A stretch of DNA of 18,125 nucleotides from Bdellovibrio sp. (lineage in GTDB: Bacteria > Bdellovibrionota > UBA1018), in assembly GCA_016213345.1 (NCBI GenBank), contig JACRAO010000139.1:1-18125 (forward strand). Direction: 5' to 3'. Positions 1-7,063 of this stretch are shown in pieces. Within the stretch, counting starts at the first letter, position 1, and every line of letters begins with the position of its first letter. Both the position numbers and the translations under genes were made by a program. Under the pieces are notes generated by a model. The model did not search any database, was not told where the DNA came from, and saw only the letters and a program-made list of their open reading frames with translations.

Positions 1-763
1 ACCTCTTTTGTTTTTTCAATCTACTAATATATTCCTCAACAATGAAACTTGCAACTTCAGAAGGTTTAGTTCCCACTCCAAATCCAGCATCAAACCCACA
101 CTCTAAGGCCATCGGGTGTGTAACGCGGGGACCTCCAGCAATGAAAATGATTTTTTCTCTTAAATGCATTTTTTTAGCTAACTCTATAAGCTCTCGCATG
201 TCTTTGATGTGAATATTATGCTGACTCACAACTTTTGATGCTAAAACCACATCTGCTTTTAGTTCTACTGCTTTTTTTAATAGATCTTGATTAAGCACTT
301 GTGCACCCAGGTTTTTCGCGTCAAACCAGTGGTAGCGTTCTAAGCCATAATCCCCAGCAAATCCTTTCATATTGAAAATCGCGTCAATACCAACAGTGTG
401 AGCGTCATAACCTGTACAAGCACCGATAACGACTAGTTTCTTGCCTATTTTTGTTTCAATAAGCTTGTCTATTACTTCTCTGGAGTGCTTTGGTGATTCG
501 ATTTTTAAAACTTTAATTTTTGTAAAATCCAAAAAATGTTTTGTATTTCCATAAATCACAAAAGTCGAAAAACCTTGTGCTACTTTTTCCATAGTGGCAA
601 CTTTAATTTGCTCAAAGCCCATTTTTTGAACAAGCATGGAGGCTGCTTCTCTTGCCTCAGGAGAAGCTTCGACTGGCAGAGTAAAACATAACTGTACAGT
701 GCCGTCTTCCATAATATCGCCATATGGTTTTAGATGTTTAAGATTAACTTTGGTTTCTTTCAT
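1..763 (-). CDS. kamE: Lysine 5,6-aminomutase beta subunit KamE (3' end beyond window)
   Basis: This is the beta (cobalamin-binding) subunit of adenosylcobalamin- and PLP-dependent lysine 5,6-aminomutase, which converts L-beta-lysine to 3,5-diaminohexanoate (and D-lysine to 2,5-diaminohexanoate). The 254 visible codons start at ATG 763 and run open off the left edge. The family is about 260 residues, so only the last few are missing. The base-off B12 motif DxHxxG is present as D120-A-H122-T-V-G125; H122 would be the lower cobalt ligand. Eleven residues on lies K133, which by spacing matches the beta-subunit lysine that forms the PLP aldimine in the Clostridium sticklandii enzyme (H133/K144 there, from memory). 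Only 3 bases separate its ATG from the kamD stop, so the two are very probably translationally coupled. Nothing looks degraded. Confidence 0.95.
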   Translation of the reverse strand, partial: MKETKVNLKHLKPYGDIMEDGTVQLCFTLPVEASPEAREAASMLVQKMGFEQIKVATMEKVAQGFSTFVIYGNTKHFLDFTKIKVLKIESPKHSREVIDKLIETKIGKKLVVIGACTGYDAHTVGIDAIFNMKGFAGDYGLERYHWFDAKNLGAQVLNQDLLKKAVELKADVVLASKVVSQHNIHIKDMRELIELAKKMHLREKIIFIAGGPRVTHPMALECGFDAGFGVGTKPSEVASFIVEEYISRLKKQKR

Positions 764-766
764 AAG

Positions 767-2332
767 TTAAAATATCTCAAAAAATGGGTTTAGGTATTGC
801 GGATGTTTTTTTATCACTCCGTCATAGCCCTTGCCACTTGTTTCGGTGCGACAGACCTCAGCAAATGCTTTGTCTTCGATAGCCTTGAAAAGCCCTTTGT
901 GTTTTATCATTTCTAAATGCTTTAGAGTATCACTTAAAACTTTCTGGGCCCATGTATTAATGACGCCATTTTGTTGAAATGATATTTCCTGGCGCAGATC
1001 TTGGGCGCCATTGAAAATATATTTAGCATTTTTAATGCTCATCCAGCGATCTTGTAAAAGTGGTGTGTGCATCGCTTCAGTTGGCATGCCCAACAACTGA
1101 ATAGTTTGTCCTGTCAGTACTCCGACAAAGTTAAACATGGCGTCCATGAGGTGGCTATAAAAAATATCTCCGCTCTTATAGCGGGTAGGGGGCATAAATT
1201 TAATTGGTGAATTTGGAAAAATATCTCTTGTCATTTGAGCACGGGCTATTTCTAATAAAAAGCAATTTGGGTGTTCTGGATTCATTTCTTGAGCATGCCC
1301 TAAACCCATGCAATCTTCGGTCATGTGAGCTTGTTTTGCTAAGCATTCATTAATAAATTGTGAAGCCAATACTTGATGACCATTTTCGATAGCATCAGCC
1401 GTAGTGAGGTAATTGTCTTCGCCCGTGTGAATTACTATTTTTGCATGAGCAGTGATTAGTCTAGAAAAATGCTGGTCAATTAGGGTTCTTTGCATATTGA
1501 TATCCCGAAACAAGATCCCATACATGGCGTCATTTAAGAGAAAATCTAGTTTTTCTTGAGCGCCTAAAACAGCAATTTCTGGCATACATAGCCCGGAACA
1601 ATAATTAGTTAATCTAATATAACGATTCAATTTTTTGCTTTCTTCATCTAAAGCCCGTCTCATTATTTTAAAATTTTCCTGCGTTGCATATGTTCCTCCA
1701 AATCCCTGCGTGGTTGCTCCATGTGGAACATAATCTAGCAAAGATTGTGCGGTACTGCGTATTACGGCAATGGCATCAGCTCCAGCCTGTGCCGCAGCTT
1801 TTGCTTGGATAATGTCGTCATAAATATTTCCAGTTGCTACAATTACATAAAGCAACGGGCCTTCTGGGCGATGGACTCTAAAGCTATCTTTAGTTTCTTG
1901 TCTCAGCTCATCTCGTTCGTTGCGTATTTCTGTAAGACAGTTTTTAGCTTCTATACAAAGAGTTTTTGTTTTTCGTTCAATTTCGATATTATCAGCCAAT
2001 GGCAATTGACAAAGATTAATCTTTTCTTTAGAAACTTCAGAAGCCAATGTGCTTGTTGGTATTTTTTTTTGTATTAAGCCGTTGACGAACCAGTACAAAA
2101 TGCCTTGGTCTAATTTATTTTGTTTCTTAACTTGGTCTACAACTAAATTAGCCATTGGTAGCCACTGCTTACCGTGTTCGATGGCGCCGTTGACATCCAA
2201 AAGTCTTAGAGACGCTCTTTCGATAGCCACAGTTGTATGTGCTTGGATTAGTTTTTTAATTGGTATTGAGATCTCCAATGCTAATTCTCTACAGCGATTT
2301 ACAATATTTTGATTAAGATTTAGTTTAAACAT
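767..2332 (-). CDS. kamD: Lysine 5,6-aminomutase alpha subunit KamD
   Basis: This is the large subunit of lysine 5,6-aminomutase and forms the TIM-barrel active site that pairs with KamE. The 521 residues match the usual size of about 515. Family-typical blocks are visible: GPLLYVIVATGNIYDDI, a GATTQGFGGTYATQENF block, the Cys-containing TNYCSGLCMPEIA block, NDAMYGILFRDINMQRTL, and TGEDNYLTTADA. An in-frame GTG lies two codons upstream (2338). I prefer ATG 2332 because it aligns with the short N-terminus of known KamD proteins, although neither start has a convincing Shine-Dalgarno sequence. The gene begins about a dozen bases after the kdd stop and ends 3 bases before kamE. A kamD-kamE pair next to kdd is the known gene arrangement of the lysine fermentation pathway. 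Confidence 0.95.
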   Translation of the reverse strand: MFKLNLNQNIVNRCRELALEISIPIKKLIQAHTTVAIERASLRLLDVNGAIEHGKQWLPMANLVVDQVKKQNKLDQGILYWFVNGLIQKKIPTSTLASEVSKEKINLCQLPLADNIEIERKTKTLCIEAKNCLTEIRNERDELRQETKDSFRVHRPEGPLLYVIVATGNIYDDIIQAKAAAQAGADAIAVIRSTAQSLLDYVPHGATTQGFGGTYATQENFKIMRRALDEESKKLNRYIRLTNYCSGLCMPEIAVLGAQEKLDFLLNDAMYGILFRDINMQRTLIDQHFSRLITAHAKIVIHTGEDNYLTTADAIENGHQVLASQFINECLAKQAHMTEDCMGLGHAQEMNPEHPNCFLLEIARAQMTRDIFPNSPIKFMPPTRYKSGDIFYSHLMDAMFNFVGVLTGQTIQLLGMPTEAMHTPLLQDRWMSIKNAKYIFNGAQDLRQEISFQQNGVINTWAQKVLSDTLKHLEMIKHKGLFKAIEDKAFAEVCRTETSGKGYDGVIKKHPQYLNPFFEIF

Positions 2333-2344
2333 AGGCACAAAAAA

Positions 2345-3388
2345 TTAAGAATAAGTTTCCATAAATATGCGATTAATTTCAGGGCTTTCGCGTAGAATAT
2401 TTAGAGCTATCTCAGCATGGGAGGGACAATAGCCGTTGCCAATTCTTAGATCTACATCTATGCCCATTCCCTCTGCTCCCAAAGCAGCTTTCTGAAAACT
2501 GGTAGTCATGCTAAAAAAATAAGCAATTCCACCCACGCGGCAGCTCAAAATAGTTGCCATTTCGGTATCAGGAATATTAGCAACATTAATGACAACATCT
2601 GCCATTTTTCCCTTTGTTAAATCCCAAATTTTATCCATGAGTGCCACCGCATTTCTTGCATCCGCATGAATAACCTCGTCTACAAAAGAAAGCTCAGATA
2701 AACGATGAATTGATTCCTTATCATAATCAACTGCAATAGTTTTTGCTCCAGGTGTTTTTTTTGCTTCGTAGAGACTTAATATTCCTGATTTGCCACCACC
2801 TCCAATTACAACGACCACATTGCCGGCTTTTACCAGCCTTTGTGTTTGTGCGGGAGCGCCTGCCACATCTAAAACCGCTAAAGCTACAGTTTCTGGCAAA
2901 TCGTCAGGTAATTTAGAAAAAATTCCGGAAGCAAATAAAACGGCATATCCTTCGATATCTACTCGATCTGTTGTTTGATGGATCTGTTTAATTTTTTTGA
3001 TATTTAGTGGAGTAAGAGAAAGAGACACCAGTGACGCAATCCGGTCCCCTACTTTTACAGGTTTATCTTGAACAGGAAATTTTGGACCAATCTGTGCAAC
3101 TGTGCCAATAAACATCCCGCCAGAGCCTGTCACCGGATTGTGTAATTTTCCTCTTTTTTCTACAAGTTCTAAAATAATGTTTTGGATTTTAATAACGTCA
3201 CCGCCTGCGCTTTCAGAGATTTGATGAAAACTTGCTGAATCAACATTCAAACTCTCTACTTCTACTAATAACTCATCTTCTGCAATTGGAAGGTTGGTGC
3301 TTAAAATCTCTGCTTGTTGTGGGAGCACACCTTTTGGCTGCACAACTCGTTGTATGCCCAGCGGGTCGATTATTTTAAATGAATCCAT
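2345..3388 (-). CDS. kdd: L-erythro-3,5-diaminohexanoate dehydrogenase
   Basis: Kdd (EC 1.4.1.11) uses NAD+ to deaminate 3,5-diaminohexanoate, the KamDE product, to 5-amino-3-oxohexanoate in the cytoplasm. The 347-residue product has the family hallmark GSGGMF at about residues 88-93 and a nucleotide-binding glycine loop, VVVVIGGGGKSG, at about 191-202 in a medium-chain-dehydrogenase-like Rossmann fold. The length is normal. ATG 3388 is the only sensible start. It sits in the last copy of a 23-bp tandem repeat that carries the junction with the upstream dehydrogenase gene. The weak GCGAG upstream of the ATG is the only Shine-Dalgarno-like sequence. The next pathway step (the Kce cleavage enzyme) is not in the window and may lie beyond the left edge, after kamE. 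Confidence 0.93.
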   Translation of the reverse strand: MDSFKIIDPLGIQRVVQPKGVLPQQAEILSTNLPIAEDELLVEVESLNVDSASFHQISESAGGDVIKIQNIILELVEKRGKLHNPVTGSGGMFIGTVAQIGPKFPVQDKPVKVGDRIASLVSLSLTPLNIKKIKQIHQTTDRVDIEGYAVLFASGIFSKLPDDLPETVALAVLDVAGAPAQTQRLVKAGNVVVVIGGGGKSGILSLYEAKKTPGAKTIAVDYDKESIHRLSELSFVDEVIHADARNAVALMDKIWDLTKGKMADVVINVANIPDTEMATILSCRVGGIAYFFSMTTSFQKAALGAEGMGIDVDLRIGNGYCPSHAEIALNILRESPEINRIFMETYS

Positions 3389-3472
3389 ATTATTTTCTCG
3401 CTTCGCTCCATACTATTTTCTCGCTTCGCTCCATACTATTTTCTCGCTTCGCTCCATACTATTTTCTCGCTT
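3385..3472 (-). repeat. 23-bp tandem repeat, 3.8 copies, at an operon junction
   Basis: Four consecutive units begin at plus-strand positions 3385, 3408, 3431 and 3454; the last is 19 bp long. The two middle units are identical. The unit next to kdd differs by one base (TAA instead of TAG on the coding strand). Read on the minus strand, each unit carries AGCGAGAAAATAGTATGGAG, that is a stop codon, one base, and an ATG. The first unit holds the real stop of the dehydrogenase gene and the last holds the real ATG of kdd. Because 23 is not a multiple of 3, successive units fall in different frames and create 13-14-codon mini-ORFs (for example 3413-3457, beginning MERSEKIVW). Confidence 0.95.
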
Positions 3473-4523
3473 TTTTAATTCTCTCTTCGACTATTGTGTC
3501 GGCAATTTTGTGAGTAGGAATTTTTTCTCTTTTTGATCTATCCAGGATTTCTGAAATAGTAATGCCTATTCTTTCAACATGATCAAATGCTCTTTTGTGA
3601 TTATATCCTTCTGAAAACTTGGCTGGAAACATCTTTTCATGATAAATATTGATTAGTCCACCGGCATTAATCGCATAATCAGGCGCATAAATTAGACCTT
3701 TTCGCAAAATCTCATAACCTATTTCAGACATCGAAAGTTGATTATTGGCAGCTCCTGCAATAACTTTAGCGCGAATTCTAGGGAGTGTATTTTCGTTAAT
3801 ACTTGCGCCTAATGCTGATGGTGAAAAAATATCACAAGCTACATCATAAATAGAATCTGGTCTTGTGATTTCGATATGGTATTTTTGGGCTATACGGTTT
3901 ATTTTTTCTTGATCAATATCGCATCCAATAATTTTAGCGCCGTCTGCTAATAAATGTTCAATTAAGTAATAAGACACACTTCCTAGACCTTGAAGAGCAA
4001 TAGTTAAGCCCTTTATCGTATTAGCTCCATAGGTGTGTTTTACACAGGATCTCATGCCATGAAAAACGCCCCAAGCCGTGGCAGGTGATGGATCCCCACT
4101 TGATCCGGTTTCTCCTTCGATTCCTAGGATATGACTTGTTTTTCTTTTAATACACTTTAGATCTTCTGCGTTAGTGCCCACGTCTTTTGCCGTGATGTAG
4201 TGACCTCCTAGGCGTTCTACAAATTCACCAAATCGTTCAAATTTTCGTTCTGTTTTGTCAATTTTTGGATCACCAATGATGACAGCTTTGCCTCCTCCCC
4301 AGTTTAGCTCTGAGATTGCAGCTTTATAGGTCATGCCTTTAGAGAGTCTCAGGACGTCAGTCAGGGCTTCTGCTTCACTTGCATAGTTCCACATACGACA
4401 TCCACCAACGGCAGGTCCTAAGACAGTAGAATGTAGAGCCACGATCGCTCTCAGATCTACTTGTGAGTCATGGCAAAAGATAATTTGTTCAAATGCTTCA
4501 TTTTTAATAGATTCAAAGATCAT
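3459..4523 (-). CDS. ldh: Leucine-dehydrogenase-type amino acid dehydrogenase
   Basis: This is a member of the Glu/Leu/Phe/Val dehydrogenase family, closest in size (354 residues) and motifs to leucine dehydrogenase, which interconverts branched-chain amino acids and 2-oxo acids with NAD(H). K67 (MTYKAA), K79 (NWGGGKAV) and D114 (AKDVGT) fall one residue from the K68/K80/D115 active-site set of Bacillus leucine dehydrogenase. The substrate-pocket segment GPAVGGCRMW is present, and the NAD loop reads LQGLGSVS (about 178-184). GGGG precedes ATG 4523 by 8 bases as a likely ribosome site. It is the first gene of the kdd-kamD-kamE operon, separated from kdd only by the 23-bp repeats. Phenylalanine or valine specificity cannot be excluded from sequence alone. 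Confidence 0.9.
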   Translation of the reverse strand: MIFESIKNEAFEQIIFCHDSQVDLRAIVALHSTVLGPAVGGCRMWNYASEAEALTDVLRLSKGMTYKAAISELNWGGGKAVIIGDPKIDKTERKFERFGEFVERLGGHYITAKDVGTNAEDLKCIKRKTSHILGIEGETGSSGDPSPATAWGVFHGMRSCVKHTYGANTIKGLTIALQGLGSVSYYLIEHLLADGAKIIGCDIDQEKINRIAQKYHIEITRPDSIYDVACDIFSPSALGASINENTLPRIRAKVIAGAANNQLSMSEIGYEILRKGLIYAPDYAINAGGLINIYHEKMFPAKFSEGYNHKRAFDHVERIGITISEILDRSKREKIPTHKIADTIVEERIKKARK

Positions 4524-4707
4524 AAATATTACCCCATGTAAATGGCATATGTAACGTGCCGTATAAAATATGACTAAGCTATTAAGACAACCTATCAGGC
4601 GCGAAATCGAGAATCAAGTATTTAGAAAACTTGTAGAAAACTTAGACAACTATCTATTTCTTGGTTACTTTTTATAGGTGTTTGATAATGGCTCTATGCG
4701 TAACTAG

Positions 4708-4736
4708 TTGAAATAATTGCTAAATATTTTTATATG
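4708..4736 (+). promoter_or_regulatory. Candidate sigma-70-like promoter for the 4837 gene
   Basis: TTGAAA (4708-4713, one mismatch to the -35 consensus) is followed after 17 bases by TATATG (4731-4736, matching the TATA part of the -10). This would give a leader of roughly 95 bases before ATG 4837. The region is AT-rich, so chance matches are likely. Confidence 0.35.
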
Positions 4737-4824
4737 AAGTGTGTCTAATTTGGCCCAGCATTTGCAACCATTATTTATAGGTGAGCCTTTGGGCTCGTTG
4801 TGCAGAAGTTGTAGCCAAGTTGTA

Positions 4825-4831
4825 GAAGGAG
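4825..4831 (+). promoter_or_regulatory. Strong Shine-Dalgarno that fixes the start of the 4837 gene
   Basis: GAAGGAG lies 5 bases before ATG 4837. This near-perfect ribosome site favours ATG 4837 over the in-frame GTG 96 bases upstream, and it leaves a protein that begins directly with a short cytoplasmic segment and a membrane helix. Confidence 0.8.
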
Positions 4832-4836
4832 TAGTT

Positions 4837-6759
4837 ATGAGTAGCACAGATGTAAAGGTAGAAAAAAATTTTTCTAGAGTGGTCGTTTTACAGACCATAA
4901 TGATTTTTTTATTCACAAATTTTATATTCAATAGAGTGGGGTTAACAACAGAATTCAGATCAATTACCGAACGATTGACAGCAGCCCTAGCTGAAATAGC
5001 TGTAAAGGAAAAAGCTAAGTCGGAAGATCTTGTAGAAAAGGAAGAAGCGCCCAAAGAAACGCCAGAAGCAAAAAAAGAAAAAGAACCTGCATATAAACCT
5101 GACCTAAAGAAAATGAGTATTTTGAGTCTATCTGATCTTGAGTCCTATGTTAAAGATTTAAATTTTGATATCGTAAACGATAGCGAAGGCAGAGAAAAAA
5201 GTATTGCTGTAAGCGGACTTATGCATCGCGACTGTTACGAAAAACTTATTATTTGCAAAAAAGATAGACGTGAAACATTTAGTTGTAAACTTAATGGAAA
5301 AGATTTTACAACACCAGTTGTTTTATCAAACTATTCAATTCCTAAAGACAGGGTAGGCTTACTAGTTTTAGGAAACAAAGAAGATCTTAAAAAATGCACA
5401 AAAAGCGAAACTTTAGAAGACAGCGATGACGAAATAATCGATATATCAGATAAAAAAGCAGAAGACCCGAATCTTTTTCAACTCTCAGATAAGGAAGAAT
5501 TTCAGCTGGTTCCTCCACATAAGGGCTTATTTGAATATGGCTTTTTTAGCATTCATAAACGTGAAACAGCAAGAGGTAAGAAAAAACCGAATGTAAAATT
5601 TAGCAAAATTGGCACGTTTGGCGAAGAACGAGAAGAGCAGCGTAAAGAAGAGAAAAAACAAGATGCAACACGGAAAAAAGCACGTGAAAAATATAAAGAA
5701 GACCTAAAAGCAAAAGCCAAGAAAGTGAATCCAGATGGTTTAGAAACCGAAGCGGCAGTTACAGAAGCAAGAGGTCTTATAAATGAAGCAAGAGATTTAG
5801 ATATTATTTCAGAGACTGAAGCACGAAATAAGCATAAAGAAATTGACAAGGCTAAAAGAAAACTTGAGTTAGCTAGTTTTAGAGATGAAATTAGTTCAGC
5901 AGCACCAGAAGAATTGGGTAGCATACAAGATAGAATTATTGCTTGGACAAAAAAACATAAACCAGACTCAAGCGCAGTTGGAGAAGCATTGAAGCTTCAG
6001 TTTGAAATTGCTAAAAAGTTTCCCACCGGGAAAAACGCCAATAATCCATATGCAATCGAAGCAGCAAGACAAGTAGTCGAAAAATCAGCAGAAACGCAAG
6101 GACTCTCAAGCACTACGGTTGATGAAATTGCACGTCGAAATGTGTCATTAGTTGCTAAAAAAATTCAGGCTGCAAGTGGTTTTGGACTTATGAATAATAC
6201 ATATTTTTCTTCTTGGTATGGCAGACCATCTCAATTTTTCACAGATTTGCAAACACTACAGCAGTACGCTGCAATGGCTTGCTCACCACAGATGAACGTA
6301 TTTGCCAATGATGTTTTTAATTTGAGTGTATCTCCATTTTCTAACTCCAGAGTAAATCCCGCCGGTCAAATGGCACCCAGTCTAGAAGGCTGTTCACAAG
6401 CACAAGAGCTCCTCAATCAAGCTTCTCAAGCACCCAGACAAGCTCAAATGACGGACAGAACTTGGCAAAACCAAATGGCACAGAGTCAACAACAACAATG
6501 GGGTTCATATCCTGGATCTTATCCTGGATCTTATCCTGGATCGTATCCTGGAGCATGGGGTGGGGCGCCATTTGTGCCTCAAAGTGCACCGTTATTTAAT
6601 ACGAGTCCTGCACTTGCAGGAGGGTGGCAATCACCTCAGGCATTAGCTGCTAGTGGTACACAACAACCCCTAAGTTTTTCAGCAACTGCAGCCGCATCGC
6701 CATCAACATTGGTTGGAGCTGGGGGTTACTATGGCAACCTTTGGGGCGGATTAATTTAG
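4837..6759 (+). CDS. Membrane-anchored low-complexity protein of unknown function
   Basis: I do not recognise this 640-residue protein. It has a single hydrophobic segment at about 14-36 that could act as a signal anchor. A Lys/Glu/Pro-rich linker follows (about 55-92), then a compact region with four Cys (C133, C140, C150, C187) that looks folded. An acidic stretch (about 191-222) leads into a long highly charged, probably coiled-coil region (about 262-395). The tail (from about 450) is rich in Gln, Ser, Ala, Pro and Gly, with a QQQQ run, four SYPG repeats at 557-572 and a glycine/aromatic end. This layout suits a protein anchored in the inner membrane and reaching into the periplasm or onto the surface, but that is inference. 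It stands alone, transcribed away from the amino-acid operon and ending 7 bases before the convergent csp gene. No catalytic motif is visible. Confidence 0.8.
   Translation: MSSTDVKVEKNFSRVVVLQTIMIFLFTNFIFNRVGLTTEFRSITERLTAALAEIAVKEKAKSEDLVEKEEAPKETPEAKKEKEPAYKPDLKKMSILSLSDLESYVKDLNFDIVNDSEGREKSIAVSGLMHRDCYEKLIICKKDRRETFSCKLNGKDFTTPVVLSNYSIPKDRVGLLVLGNKEDLKKCTKSETLEDSDDEIIDISDKKAEDPNLFQLSDKEEFQLVPPHKGLFEYGFFSIHKRETARGKKKPNVKFSKIGTFGEEREEQRKEEKKQDATRKKAREKYKEDLKAKAKKVNPDGLETEAAVTEARGLINEARDLDIISETEARNKHKEIDKAKRKLELASFRDEISSAAPEELGSIQDRIIAWTKKHKPDSSAVGEALKLQFEIAKKFPTGKNANNPYAIEAARQVVEKSAETQGLSSTTVDEIARRNVSLVAKKIQAASGFGLMNNTYFSSWYGRPSQFFTDLQTLQQYAAMACSPQMNVFANDVFNLSVSPFSNSRVNPAGQMAPSLEGCSQAQELLNQASQAPRQAQMTDRTWQNQMAQSQQQQWGSYPGSYPGSYPGSYPGAWGGAPFVPQSAPLFNTSPALAGGWQSPQALAASGTQQPLSFSATAAASPSTLVGAGGYYGNLWGGLI
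6505..6552 (+). repeat. 12-bp in-frame tandem repeat (four SYPG units)
   Basis: Four 12-bp units coding Ser-Tyr-Pro-Gly lie back to back inside the unknown gene. They are nearly identical at DNA level (TCN TAT CCT GGA), which points to recent slippage expansion. Unit changes keep the reading frame, so copy number could vary between strains. Confidence 0.9.
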
Positions 6760-6766
6760 ATACTAT

Positions 6767-6973
6767 TCAATTTGCTTTCATAACGTTAGAGGCTTGTGGA
6801 CCCTTTGGACCATCAGTTAGATCAAAATTAACTTTTTGACCTTCAACTAAAGTTTTAAACCCATCGCCCTGTATAGAACTGTAATGGACAAAAATATCGG
6901 TTTCCTGTCCATCCTCCTGAATAAAACCATATCCTTTACTATCATTGAACCATTTCACTAAACCAGTAGCCAT
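6767..6973 (-). CDS. Cold-shock domain protein, CspA family
   Basis: This 68-residue protein consists of a single cold-shock domain, a five-stranded beta barrel that binds single-stranded RNA and DNA and acts as an RNA chaperone. Both nucleic-acid-binding motifs are present: RNP1 as KGYGFI (residues 13-18) and RNP2 as DIFVHY (26-31). It opens with the usual GLVKWFN block and ends with the usual GPQASNV segment. The frame is open for 23 more codons upstream, but ATG 6973 gives the normal family length and is preceded by AGGGGG with 7-base spacing. It is monocistronic, convergent with the unknown gene and downstream of the M20-like gene on the same strand. Whether it is cold-induced or constitutive cannot be told. 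Confidence 0.95.
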   Translation of the reverse strand: MATGLVKWFNDSKGYGFIQEDGQETDIFVHYSSIQGDGFKTLVEGQKVNFDLTDGPKGPQASNVMKAN

Positions 6974-7063
6974 CAAACAACCCCCTGTAAAAAAATAATC
7001 ATAAACTAACTCACTAAGCATATTTTCTTTTGTCGTCAACAAAAATCTTACACTGTAGCGGTG

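Larger units (their letters stand above)
4524..4836. other. 313-bp intergenic region between divergent genes
   Basis: No coding region is supported here. The region must hold the start signals of both the minus-strand amino-acid operon and the plus-strand gene at 4837. It contains a 10-bp direct repeat TAGAAAACTT at 4623-4632 and 4634-4643, repeated 11 bp apart (one helical turn), which would suit a protein-binding site. It also contains a candidate plus-strand promoter at 4708-4736. I saw no convincing sigma-70 promoter for the minus-strand operon. A frame open from GTG 4741 is better read as untranslated leader, because a strong ribosome site lies in front of ATG 4837. Confidence 0.5.

Noticed and set aside
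3385..3472. CRISPR-like array
   Set aside because: The 23-bp units follow each other with no spacers between them, so this is a simple tandem repeat.
4741..4836. N-terminal extension of the unknown protein from GTG 4741
   Set aside because: A near-perfect Shine-Dalgarno sits before ATG 4837, and the extension would put a hydrophilic stretch before the membrane helix. The candidate -10 element also ends only 5 bases before this GTG.
6974..7042. 23-residue N-terminal extension of the cold-shock protein
   Set aside because: The extension is outside the family pattern. ATG 6973 has AGGGGG in front and gives the normal 68 residues.
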